Part shown: positions 8,163 to 16,115 of the stretch, piece by piece
Numbering within the stretch: the stretch's first letter is position 1
How the letters are laid out: the number at the start of each line of letters is the position of its first letter
DNA from: JAICMB01 sp035295125
GTDB lineage: Bacteria > Acidobacteriota > Terriglobia > Bryobacterales > Bryobacteraceae
DNA: 64,000 nt
Assembly (NCBI GenBank): GCA_035295125.1
Contig: DATGJP010000018.1
Location: forward strand, 1 to 64,000
Direction: 5' to 3'
Made by a program: the position numbers and the translations under genes
The notes under the pieces: generated by a model
Databases searched by the model: none
Seen by the model: the letters and a program-made list of their open reading frames with translations, nothing else
Told to the model about the DNA's origin: nothing

Positions 8163-10558
8163 GGTGTCCGCTGCCATCTTTGCCGGCTCTTCGCGCCACC
8201 GTGCTGTTTTCTGCGGCACTGGTGTCATCGTTCTCGCAAACGCCCGCTGCCGACCCGGCTGCTCCGGTGTCGTATCAGAAACTGACCCTGGAACAAGCCT
8301 CCTCGCGTTCGGAACCAGATTATACACCGGCATTTGAAGGGAAAGCGGTTTCGATTCGCGGTCAAGTCAGCGCCAAGCCGATCCTGGCTTTGGATTCACT
8401 TTATCTGCCGATTCAGGATGAGGCCGAATACGGCTTCCTTCTCGAAGGACAGGGGGCCCAATTCACGGGCCTCGAACCGGGCGACTGGATCGAAGCCGAT
8501 GGAACAGTCGGACGACGCTCCGGCCTTCCTGTTTTGATCCCGCGCGAAATTCGCAAAACGTATCACACTACGCCGCCCTCGCCGAAAGAGCTTCATCTTG
8601 ATACCCTGACATCCTTCCGCTATCTGGGCTTGCTTGTTACGACAGAGGCGCGCGTTTTGAGCAGCAGTGAAAACGGCGGCGGCGATGTGTTGATACTCAG
8701 CGAGCACGAAAAGCAGATCGGCGTCTTTCTTCCCAAGCAGCGGCGGGACGAAAGCAGCGTTCTCAGCGGTTATCGGCCAGGTGACCGGGTGCGTGTGTAC
8801 GGCGTCGCCACGCTGTACTCTCCGCTGCCGCCCTACGACCGCTTCTACCAGATCCTGGTCTCCAATCCGTCCGGCATCATCCTCACGAACAAGGCCTGGC
8901 CGGTCCCGCCGTCGCTACTTCTTGGCGCTCTGACGCTGATCGTAGTGCTGCTCGCATTGTGGTCGCTCCGCGAGCGCAACCTCGCGCGGCAAAGAGCAAC
9001 GCTGCGGACGCTGAACGCTCTCGGAGAGCAAGTGATTGGGATGTCCAGCCCCGGCGAAGTGGTGCAGAAGGCTATGGGCCCGCTGTCGGGCGCCCTGCAA
9101 ATCTCCGGCGCCGCTATTTTGATCTACAACCGACAGACGGGAAAGCCGGAATCGTGCCATGGCGCCGGCACCGCTCGCGCGTATGCCGATGCACAGCCGG
9201 TCGGAGGTCCCCTCCTCGAAGCGGCTGACGCCGCATTCCGCAATCGCACTTTGCTCGCCGTTCCCGATTCGAAGCGCAGCCCTTTCTTCAGCCGTAAGCG
9301 AGGCCCGGCGCCTCCGCGGTCAGCCCTGTTCGTGCCCATGGCTGTGCAAGGCGATTTGAGCGGCGTTCTGGAGATCGAACATTCCCGGCGAGTGCACTAC
9401 TTCACGCAGGAGGAACAGGCCGCCGTACAGCACCTTGCGAACCAGGTAGCGGCGGCGCTCAAACAACAGGAACAGCTTTCGATTCGCGATCAGATGTTCC
9501 GCTCCGAGAAACTGGCGGCGGCGGGACAGCTCATGGCAGGAATCGCGACCGAGCTTCGCGGTCCGGTCGAATCGATCCTGCATGCCGTGGAATTAATGAG
9601 CGATCGGGAGGGCGGGGAAGAACCTCGCCTGGCGATGATTGGTGCAGAGACCCAGCGCGCGGCGGATATTGTGCGCAGGCTGCTCGCGTTCTCGAAATCG
9701 GAGGATGCGGAACCGAATGTAATCGACCTCAACGCTATGCTCACCGATGTGGCCGCCGTTCGGGAAAGGGAACAACGCCCGAGGGGTGGAGCCCTGCGAC
9801 GCCAGCTTGCCACGCAGCCAGTGATCATTCTGGGCTCGCGCGGTCAACTCGAACAGGTGTTTCTGAATCTGCTTCGGCGCGCCGAGCAATCCCTGGACGT
9901 ACGCTCCGCCGGCGGCATTTTGATTGCATCGTCACTGCTGGCTCGCCGCGCGGTGGTCGAGATCTCGTGGCCTGCCCGGCCTGCGGAACTGCAGGAGCAG
10001 TTGCCGATTGAAGCCTGTCCGATGGGGCTGGACGTATGCAGCGGGATTATTCATAGCCATGGCGGTGACATTCGCTTTCTGCAGCCTCCCTCGAAACCGG
10101 CACGATTCGAAATTGAGTTGCCCATCGCGGAGGTAAAAGACCGCGAAATCCCAGAGAAATCAGGGCCGCGCGTAGCCGGGCGGCAACTCACCATTCTCGT
10201 TGTGGATCCAGAAGCCGGAACCCAGAAGCAACTGCTCACAACATTCACGAAACTCGGCCACCGCGTTGTGCCTGTCGCGAGCGCCGAAGAAGGAGCAGAT
10301 CTCGTTGGCCGCCTCCGTTTCGATCTGACAGTTTGCGCTGTACGCCTACCGGGCCTGGGCTGGGCCGATTTTCTCGAGCGTGTCCGCGGATCGGTCGGCG
10401 GCTTCGTTCTTCTTACCGACAGTTACGACCCGCAGCTTTCTCGCATGTTCCAGGCCAGCGACGTCCTGGTCCTCAGCAAACCGCTGGACGAATCCGAGCT
10501 CCAGCGCGTCTGCGAGACCCTCGAGTTACCGGAAGAAACCGCCGCTTCTACAGGGTAG
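8132..10558 (+). CDS. Membrane GAF / histidine-kinase-like / receiver-like protein with degenerate catalytic motifs
   Basis: Hybrid sensor-kinase architecture. An N-terminal signal-like segment is followed by a periplasmic region of about 240 residues of OB-like character (two similar halves, each with a GDW/GDRV turn), a TM helix (LLLGALTLIVVLLALWSL), a GAF domain (about 295-440), a dimerisation region (SEKLAAAGQLMAGIATEL), an ATPase-like domain and a receiver-like domain (about 680-800). The key residues look lost: the H-box His is Thr473, the N-box Asn is Arg583, no DxGxG box is visible, and the receiver phospho-acceptor Asp is Ala736; the receiver Lys (SKP) is kept. It may be a pseudokinase sensor. 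The start is ATG 8132 or TTG 8159, the latter giving a cleaner signal peptide. Confidence 0.82.
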   Translation: MVGNGRTSSLRCPLPSLPALRATVLFSAALVSSFSQTPAADPAAPVSYQKLTLEQASSRSEPDYTPAFEGKAVSIRGQVSAKPILALDSLYLPIQDEAEYGFLLEGQGAQFTGLEPGDWIEADGTVGRRSGLPVLIPREIRKTYHTTPPSPKELHLDTLTSFRYLGLLVTTEARVLSSSENGGGDVLILSEHEKQIGVFLPKQRRDESSVLSGYRPGDRVRVYGVATLYSPLPPYDRFYQILVSNPSGIILTNKAWPVPPSLLLGALTLIVVLLALWSLRERNLARQRATLRTLNALGEQVIGMSSPGEVVQKAMGPLSGALQISGAAILIYNRQTGKPESCHGAGTARAYADAQPVGGPLLEAADAAFRNRTLLAVPDSKRSPFFSRKRGPAPPRSALFVPMAVQGDLSGVLEIEHSRRVHYFTQEEQAAVQHLANQVAAALKQQEQLSIRDQMFRSEKLAAAGQLMAGIATELRGPVESILHAVELMSDREGGEEPRLAMIGAETQRAADIVRRLLAFSKSEDAEPNVIDLNAMLTDVAAVREREQRPRGGALRRQLATQPVIILGSRGQLEQVFLNLLRRAEQSLDVRSAGGILIASSLLARRAVVEISWPARPAELQEQLPIEACPMGLDVCSGIIHSHGGDIRFLQPPSKPARFEIELPIAEVKDREIPEKSGPRVAGRQLTILVVDPEAGTQKQLLTTFTKLGHRVVPVASAEEGADLVGRLRFDLTVCAVRLPGLGWADFLERVRGSVGGFVLLTDSYDPQLSRMFQASDVLVLSKPLDESELQRVCETLELPEETAASTG

Positions 10559-10613
10559 CCGTGCTAGAATGATTGTCGGCTCAATCGAGCCTGCCGCACT
10601 TCCGCAGCTATTC

Positions 10614-10689
<76 letters not shown>

Positions 10690-10691
10690 AT

Positions 10692-10848
10692 CTAATCAAA
10701 CAGCTTATTCCGTTTGGCCGCCATTCGAATGTGGGAGTGGTGCTCCAGCATCGTTCTGCTCATATGGCCCATCACGACGAGCATTGTAGACTCTGAGACG
10801 CCGTTCTCCGCGAGTCGTGTGCCCTTTTCCCGACGGACGATAAACAGC
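10692..10848 (-). pseudogene. Decayed C-terminal tail of a tyrosine recombinase (phage-type integrase)
   Basis: Reading the minus strand up to the stop at 10692-10694 gives the tail TRLAENGVSESTMLVVMGHM followed by SRTMLEHHSHIRMAAKR. This matches the C terminus common in phage-type integrases (S-T-M-L-x-x-M-G-H-M-S-R-x-M-L-E-R-Y-S-H-I-R). The His of the GH box remains, but the catalytic Tyr position reads His (EHHSH in place of ERYSH). Upstream the frame is closed by a stop at about 10849 and no further integrase sequence is apparent. It lies 3 nt from the 3' end of tRNA-Lys, the usual place for an integrase of a tRNA-targeting element. I infer a relic of an integrated element. Confidence 0.75.
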
Positions 10849-11251
10849 CATCACTTTCCGCCTTACTTCTCATTCCCTCCGCTAGTAGGCGTGCGACAGT
10901 CCCTACCTATAAGGCGGGCGACGCCAAAACCCTGCGGCTCTGCCTCTGCGGCTTTCTGACCATCGCGATGCTGGCGAGCGGATGAAGTCGATTTGGTTAG
11001 CGAAGACCCGGTCCCGTAGACCTGCGCGGACCCGGGTTCTGCCCCACCATTTGGCAGCCGCCTGTATCCCGACGCGTATACCCTGATTATTCATAGTGTT
11101 AACTCGTTGTACAACTCCAATACAACCCCATTCTGGCGTTTATTTGCGGTTTCAACCGCACGCTAACAGTAGGTATGACGAACGCAGATGTTAGCAATCG
11201 GACAGTCCGGGAAACGATACCCGGCGACAATCTCGGGGGAGGAACGCATTA
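10849..11251. other. Intergenic stretch with a 16-bp palindrome, no gene seen
   Basis: About 400 nt between the integrase relic and the first small orphan gene hold no credible coding frame. A near-perfect palindrome TGCGGTT-TC-AACCGCA occupies 11145-11160 and could be an operator. The region is probably decayed sequence plus the promoter of the gene at 11252; no clear -35/-10 pair was recognised. Confidence 0.4.
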
Positions 11252-11908
11252 ATGGGTCTCGTAGAAGCAATCAGGCATTTGTTGCCCACACTGGTTCCCA
11301 CGACATGGAGTTTTACAGGCTCCTCGGGCGTGGATCTAACACGGGGAATCGCGGCGGCCGGGTCAGTCAGCCGAGCAGTGTCGGGCTCCTTCGCCGCGGG
11401 GGTGGGCACATTCTACGCTCAAGAAATGCTCCCGGCGCAATCCGGGGCGGCGGCCATAAGTTTACGTTATTACGCGGCCGGCGGAGCGATATCGATTGCA
11501 CCGACTTGTTTCCAGGAACTCCCCCGTCACGGCGGTTCGGGTTCGGCCACCTGGACGCCGTCGACTGGGGTGGGCCCCGTTCTGCGGAATCCACGGTGCG
11601 TCGATCGTCTGACGCGTTCAGATTTCTGCGGTGCGGCCCTTATCATCAGCGGCGGCGCCTCCGTATTTGCCGGTGTTGGAGGCACGCTCGTGATATTCGG
11701 AGGAAGTGAGTTCTCAGTGCGCTTGTCCGAGGCATTCAATCTCGTGGCTTCCTCCCCATATGGTCCGCTTGGTCCCGTGATCGCATCGGCAGAGGACTTC
11801 AGCCCTTCCATGCTGTCGCTCTACAAGGGCGCCGGCGTTATTGCAGGTCTCAACGGTGGTGTGCAAGCCGGCGCAAGCATAACGTTATATCGGGCACACA
11901 TCCGTTGA
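11252..11908 (+). CDS. Hypothetical glycine/alanine/serine-rich protein
   Basis: Unrecognised protein of 218 residues. The ATG follows a good ribosome site (GGGGGAGGA, 9 nt upstream). It is rich in Gly, Ala, Ser and Val, with weakly hydrophobic stretches (CGAALIISGGASVFAGVGGT and the C-terminal GVIAGLNGGVQAGASI), and four cysteines. It could be membrane-associated or secreted, but no clear signal peptide is visible. It lies 55 nt before another orphan gene with a similarly strong ribosome site, within the stretch beside the tRNA and integrase relic, so a mobile-element origin is plausible. No function is proposed. Confidence 0.55.
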   Translation: MGLVEAIRHLLPTLVPTTWSFTGSSGVDLTRGIAAAGSVSRAVSGSFAAGVGTFYAQEMLPAQSGAAAISLRYYAAGGAISIAPTCFQELPRHGGSGSATWTPSTGVGPVLRNPRCVDRLTRSDFCGAALIISGGASVFAGVGGTLVIFGGSEFSVRLSEAFNLVASSPYGPLGPVIASAEDFSPSMLSLYKGAGVIAGLNGGVQAGASITLYRAHIR

Positions 11909-11963
11909 GTCTGAAGCCCCGTTTCCGACTCGAATGAATTCAATGAACCTTGGAGGATATTAA

Positions 11964-12401
11964 ATGTCTTGGTTTAGTGGTTTTTACCAGTCTGGCATGT
12001 CAGGGCAGACGAGTTTGAGGCTACCGAATGGCGAGGATCTCCCGCTGCCCAATCCCGCCAACTGGAATGGCGAATCCGCAGAGATAAACGTGGACTACAG
12101 CCTTGTTCGACAACCGAATCCTATTCGGATTCACTATTCTGTTGTCATCACTCCGCTTGAAGAACGAGACGCCTACACAAATGTACTGGGTCGCGTACAC
12201 TATGGAAATCTTACCGACACGATGACGAGAATGGCCCGCAACTCCATCATCACCCGCGGCCTACGTATCGCATTTGGAGTGGGACGACGAACGCCAATCG
12301 GTGTCGTCGCCAGTGTGCTCGAATCGAGTCCAACGATGACCGATAACTACATTCGACTCATCGATGGCGATAGGGCTTTTACGTATGTCATCGTCGGTTA
12401 G
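11964..12401 (+). CDS. Hypothetical protein, 145 residues
   Basis: Unrecognised. The ATG is preceded by TTGGAGGATATTAA, a strong ribosome site. The protein is mostly predicted beta strand and loop (IRIHYSVVITPLEERDAYT, RLIDGDRAFTYVIVG), without a signal peptide, TM helix or catalytic motif. The start MSWFSGFYQSGMSGQTSLRL is unusual, rich in aromatic and small residues. It follows the 218-residue orphan at 55 nt and probably shares a transcript with it. Nothing in the sequence points to a function. Confidence 0.6.
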   Translation: MSWFSGFYQSGMSGQTSLRLPNGEDLPLPNPANWNGESAEINVDYSLVRQPNPIRIHYSVVITPLEERDAYTNVLGRVHYGNLTDTMTRMARNSIITRGLRIAFGVGRRTPIGVVASVLESSPTMTDNYIRLIDGDRAFTYVIVG

Positions 12402-12598
12402 GGCGTCGTTGGAATGGTTTTCAACAATCGAGTCGTCTGTTGCCCGTTGCGCGTCGCATAGGCTTTAAGCATCAATCGCCCGGATAGTAGTCGGCTAGTA
12501 GTTTCTATAGTGTAGTTCTCAGCCCAGCGAACCACCCACATTCGATTACACCCATGTCGCTGCGGCAGTGCGCTCATTCCGAGACAATAGGGAAAGGC

Positions 12599-12961
12599 AT
12601 GGCGGAGACTAATCCGAGCTTCGAAAGCCGTTTCAGGGCTCTTTCGCAGGAACGCGGAGAATACTGGTTCGCTCGCGACTTGATGACGCTGTTCGGATAC
12701 CAGGACTGGGACGCTTTCAAAAATATAATACACAGTGCCCAGAGAATCGCCGAGTCCGTCGGGTACAAACACGACAATTTCCACCCGGTGATACGGAATG
12801 TGAACGGCGAAGCGGTTGAAGACTTCCAGGTGACCCGATCCGGCTGCTCCTCGATAGCACTCAACGCCGACCGTGATATACCGGCTGTCGCCGCGGCGCA
12901 AGATTATTTCGTGTCTGAAGTTCGCTACGAGTTCGAGGATTTCATCGAGTATCGGGATTAA
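12599..12961 (+). CDS. DinD/BRO-N-like protein, short form
   Basis: About 120 residues resembling the N-terminal BRO-like domain of DinD and phage antirepressors: EYWFARDLMTLFGYQDWDAF (compare EYWYARELQPVLGYxxWxNF), a central FHPVIR segment, then EDFQVTRSGCSSIALNAD and AVAAAQDYFVSEVR, which match the DYxLSRYACYLIAxNGD and PEIAxAQxYFAxQTR blocks of DinD. DinD proteins are about 270 residues, so the C-terminal half is missing here. ATG 12599 follows AGGGAAAGG and fits better than ATG 12554, which adds 15 residues. E. coli DinD is DNA-damage-inducible; antirepressors of this fold act in prophages. Role here unknown; its position fits an element remnant. Confidence 0.7.
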   Translation: MAETNPSFESRFRALSQERGEYWFARDLMTLFGYQDWDAFKNIIHSAQRIAESVGYKHDNFHPVIRNVNGEAVEDFQVTRSGCSSIALNADRDIPAVAAAQDYFVSEVRYEFEDFIEYRD

Positions 12962-12985
12962 GCCCGTTCTAAAAGGAGGAGGGTA

Positions 12986-13465
12986 GTGCGACGCGATATG
13001 GGCCGGGTGGTGATCGAACGCCCCAGGCGCGGCTCTTCGCACAAGGGTGCGAAGGTCCGACAGTTCGGGGGCCGGATCAACGAGGACAACGATTACGACG
13101 GTCCTACTCGCTTGCCGTCATCTCGCGAAAAGATTTACGGCCAGGCGGCCGGTGTACGTCCCAAAGAGTTCACAGACTTGTTAGGACCGCTGCGGCGCTA
13201 TCTCCGGAAGAACGTCGGCCGTCCCTGGAACAAGGTGTACAGCGAAGCGTGCGAGGTCCTGCGCTCCGGGGGCCGCGGGGTGGAGCATGTTCTCGACGTC
13301 CATCTGCTCTCGGAGGTCGACCGAGACGTTGAAATGGATAGTGAAGGTAACGCGTTTTCCGTCCAATTTGGTTACCGGATCTCGGGATTCTTTGTTCACC
13401 CGAGAACGGGGTTGCTGTGCGTCGCAAAACGCCTTAAGCGAAAGGGAAACCGTATGAAAGTGTGA
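12986..13465 (+). CDS. Small basic protein with RRDMxxVxxERPRRG signature
   Basis: A 159-residue basic protein. GTG start with an excellent ribosome site AAAAGGAGGAGGG. The N terminus has the striking motif RRDMGRVVIERPRRG; the middle contains LLGPLRRYLRKNVGRPWNKVYSEACEVL interrupted here only in description, and a HVLDVHL segment; the C terminus ends in KRLKRKGNRMKV. I associate this motif order with short proteins of unknown function seen in scattered bacteria (memory, not a search). High Arg/Lys content suggests nucleic-acid binding, but no known fold is evident. It lies 24 nt after the DinD-like gene and is probably cotranscribed. Confidence 0.65.
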   Translation: MRRDMGRVVIERPRRGSSHKGAKVRQFGGRINEDNDYDGPTRLPSSREKIYGQAAGVRPKEFTDLLGPLRRYLRKNVGRPWNKVYSEACEVLRSGGRGVEHVLDVHLLSEVDRDVEMDSEGNAFSVQFGYRISGFFVHPRTGLLCVAKRLKRKGNRMKV

Positions 13466-13479
13466 GCGCGTCACATCTG

Positions 13480-13499
13480 GTGATGATCGCCGTCATCAC
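13480..13499 (+). terminator. Hairpin after the orphan gene cluster
   Basis: GTGATGA (13480-13486) and TCATCAC (13493-13499) form a 7-bp stem with a 6-nt loop 14 nt after the stop at 13465. There is no T-tract, so it is at best a weak or factor-dependent terminator, or an operator-like palindrome. Confidence 0.3.
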
Positions 13500-13675
13500 A
13501 CCGCCTGCCCATGCGCGTGTCATCGACCATGACGAATTGTAGGTCGGGAACTGTTGTCCGTGCGGGCGTGAAGACCGAACGTACGCCATCCCATCGGCAT
13601 CCCACGTGGAGTTATGCTCCTCAAGGAGAGGAAAGTCCGGGAATTCGCGGCTAGTCTGGCGAGAGAGTACTACCT

Positions 13676-14446
13676 CTAACGAGCCGTCCAGCCGCCATCG
13701 ATCAAGAGCGTCTGCCCGGTAACGAGTGAAGCGGCTGACGAAGCAAGAAACACCACCGCCCCCGCCACGTCCATTGGCTCGCCGATACGGTGCAACGCTG
13801 CGATCCGCTCCTCCACATCAGCCCGGAACACCGGATCACTGAGACATTCGTCGGTTCCAGGTGTCTTGATGAACGTAGGCGCCACGGCGTTTACGGTGAT
13901 GTTGTATTTGCCCCATTCAACCGCGAGACATTTCGTCATGTGGGCGATCGCCGCCTTGCTCAGGCAGTAAACCGACTCTGTAGGCAGTGCGACGAACCCC
14001 GCTTGGGAACTGAGGTTGATGATGCGGCCATATTTCTGCTCGATCATGAAGCGCCCGGCAGCCTGGCTCGCGAAGTATGTGCCCTTGACGTTCACTGCCA
14101 TTGTGATGTCATAGTCCTCCTCGCGAACGTTCTCGGCGAGGTTTCCCGGCGCGATACCGGCATTGTTCACGAGAATGTCGAGGCGTCCGAAATGCGCGAC
14201 CGCATCGTTCACGGCGCGGCGAATCTGGTCGACGTTGGCTATATCCATCTGCAACGGCAAAGTCCGGCGATTCATCGACAGGATTTCGCCTGACAGCCCC
14301 GCATCGGCATCTTTGTCCCGGAGGCCCAAAGCGACGTGTGCGCCAGCATTTGCCAGAGCCAGCGAGATCGCCCGGCCGAGACCACGCGCGGCTCCAGTAA
14401 CCAGGGCTACTTGATCCGAAAGTTCAAAACTGGGAAAGGAATCCAT
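13676..14446 (-). CDS. Short-chain dehydrogenase/reductase (SDR), FabG-like
   Basis: Classical SDR oxidoreductase of about 256 residues. It has the cofactor motif TGAARGLG near residue 17-24, the structural NNAG motif, catalytic Ser in NLSSQ, and YCLSK (Tyr-x3-Lys), with the C-terminal LIDGGWTAR tail. Activity should be NAD(P)-dependent oxidation or reduction of a hydroxy/keto substrate, for example a sugar or 3-oxoacyl compound; the substrate cannot be fixed. MDSFPSFEL at 14446 is preferred over the 14503 start because relatives begin just before the Rossmann strand. The 5' end overlaps the upstream FG-GAP gene by about 23 nt, so it is the last gene of the long minus-strand run. Confidence 0.88.
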   Translation of the reverse strand: MDSFPSFELSDQVALVTGAARGLGRAISLALANAGAHVALGLRDKDADAGLSGEILSMNRRTLPLQMDIANVDQIRRAVNDAVAHFGRLDILVNNAGIAPGNLAENVREEDYDITMAVNVKGTYFASQAAGRFMIEQKYGRIINLSSQAGFVALPTESVYCLSKAAIAHMTKCLAVEWGKYNITVNAVAPTFIKTPGTDECLSDPVFRADVEERIAALHRIGEPMDVAGAVVFLASSAASLVTGQTLLIDGGWTAR

Positions 14447-16115
14447 CGCGATCAGGATACGCCTTGGGGATGATGGCTGGTGGTTTGGTTTGTGTCTCCG
14501 CAATTGTGATCTGCCGATCCGCTTTTACGTGACTTAGTGTCTGGCGGGTACCAGCCGGCCATTGGACTTCGATACGATCGACTTCTTTGCTGTTTTTGAG
14601 ACCAAAATGCAGCCGCAGATCGTTTTGCGACAGATAGCTTCCACCGCTGCGAACTTCATCAATTAGCGTGCGCCCCCCAGTGGTTAGTTGCACCCGTGCG
14701 CCGATGGCAGCGCGATTGGACCTTGTGCCGACGAGCTTGAGTTCGATCCAGTGATTGGAGGACGGCACCGATTGCTTGAGCAGTGACGGGCGTTCGTTCT
14801 GGTTGTTTACGACCACTTCGAGAGAGCCGTCGTTGTCGATGTCACCGAATGCTGCGCCGCGCGACGCGTGTTGTTCCTGAAGGCCGGCCCCGCTCTGGGT
14901 GGAAATGTCGTCGAACGCGCCTTTACCGTTGTTGTGATACAGGATGATCGGATTCTTGTATCGCACGTTGGAATTCAGGGTGTCGACCTCGGGAAAGACG
15001 TGGCCGTTCACGAGTAACAGATCTTTCCAGCCGTCGTTGTCGAAGTCGAAAAAGCCGCAGCCCCAGCCGACGTACCGCGTGTTGCGCGCCAGGCCCACAA
15101 GCGTCGTCACATCGTCGAACTCGCCCTTGCCGCGATTGCGGTACAAGGTTTCCCTTTCGTCGGAGAAATTGGATCGGAAGATGTCGAGTAGACCGTCGCC
15201 GTCGTAGTCCGAGGCCGCAACACCCATGCCCGACATGGCTTTCCCATTCTCGTCGTAGGCGACACCCCGGAGTACGGCTTCCTCCTCGAACGTACCGTTT
15301 CCCTGATTGATGTACAAGAGCGACGGCGTTTGATCGCACGCAACATAAATGTCCGGCAGGCCGTCGCCGTTAAAATCGCCAGTCAATACGCCGAGCGAGT
15401 AGTGCCCGACCGGTTCGGCGATCTTCGAGGATTCGGAAATATCCGTGAACGTGCCGTCTGTGTTGCCGCGATACAGAATGTTGCGATCGAAGGGCAGGCC
15501 GCGCGGGCCGCAGTTAACTGGGATTCCTCGATACCAGCAATAGGGGTTCTCGCCGGGTTTTGGAGTTTTCTCCGGATCGAATCTGAGGTAGTTCGAGACA
15601 AAGAGGTCGAGATGTCCGTCGTTGTCGTAGTCGAGGAAGGCGCAGCCGGTGTTGTAGCGGACGCGATCCTGGGTAAGGTGCGCAGCCGCGGTCACATCTT
15701 CAAAACGTTTGCCGCCAATGTTGCGATAAAGCCGGTTCTGCCCCCAGTACGTGACGAACAGGTCGATGAAACCGTCGTTGTTGTAATCGCCAGCGCATAC
15801 GCCCTGGCCCCAACCTTCCGAGGTCAGACCAGTTTCGGCGGTCACGTCGCTGAAATGGTCGTGCCCGTCATTGTGATAGAGCCGATTGCTTCCGCCCTTG
15901 CCCGACACGATGAAAATATCGACCAGCCCGTCGTTGTCATAGTCGACGAGAGCGATCCCGCTGCCAGTGGTTTCAATGATGTACTGCTTCGACGTTGTGC
16001 CGCCATTGGGGAACGGTCGCGTTAGCCCGGCTTTGGCGGCGATGTTCTGAAAATCCGCTATGTGCCGGGGCGCGCCTGACAGGAACAGGTAGGCAATCGC
16101 CGTGAGCGCCCTCAT
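14424..16115 (-). CDS. Secreted FG-GAP/VCBS beta-propeller protein with ASPIC/UnbV domain (CRTAC1-like)
   Basis: 563 residues. A hydrophobic N terminus (MRALTAIAYLFLSGAP) suggests export. About seven FG-GAP/VCBS blades follow, each with an Asp-rich calcium-binding loop, for example DYDNDGLVDIF, DYNNDGFIDLF, DYDNDGHLDLF, DFNGDGLPDIY, DYDGDGLLDIF and DFDNDGWKDLL. From about residue 455 comes an ASPIC/UnbV domain (NRAAIGARVQL, SGGSYLSQNDLRLHFGL, IEVQWPAG). Such proteins resemble cartilage acidic protein 1 and probably bind ligands or other proteins outside the cell; no enzymatic residues are known. Start overlaps the preceding gene (ATGA). Two further relatives lie at 17276 and 28991. Confidence 0.9.
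   Translation of the reverse strand: MRALTAIAYLFLSGAPRHIADFQNIAAKAGLTRPFPNGGTTSKQYIIETTGSGIALVDYDNDGLVDIFIVSGKGGSNRLYHNDGHDHFSDVTAETGLTSEGWGQGVCAGDYNNDGFIDLFVTYWGQNRLYRNIGGKRFEDVTAAAHLTQDRVRYNTGCAFLDYDNDGHLDLFVSNYLRFDPEKTPKPGENPYCWYRGIPVNCGPRGLPFDRNILYRGNTDGTFTDISESSKIAEPVGHYSLGVLTGDFNGDGLPDIYVACDQTPSLLYINQGNGTFEEEAVLRGVAYDENGKAMSGMGVAASDYDGDGLLDIFRSNFSDERETLYRNRGKGEFDDVTTLVGLARNTRYVGWGCGFFDFDNDGWKDLLLVNGHVFPEVDTLNSNVRYKNPIILYHNNGKGAFDDISTQSGAGLQEQHASRGAAFGDIDNDGSLEVVVNNQNERPSLLKQSVPSSNHWIELKLVGTRSNRAAIGARVQLTTGGRTLIDEVRSGGSYLSQNDLRLHFGLKNSKEVDRIEVQWPAGTRQTLSHVKADRQITIAETQTKPPAIIPKAYPDRDGFLSQF

Noticed and set aside
13614..13679. Short frame of 21 codons reading like a helix (ERKVREFAASLAREYYL)
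   Set aside because: Too short to assign, no ribosome site, and it ends at the SDR stop; may be a relic of a larger gene, not listed as a gene.
15330..16025. Plus-strand open frame rich in Val
   Set aside because: Produced by the repeated Asp-rich FG-GAP loops read in reverse; repeats in it mirror those blades.
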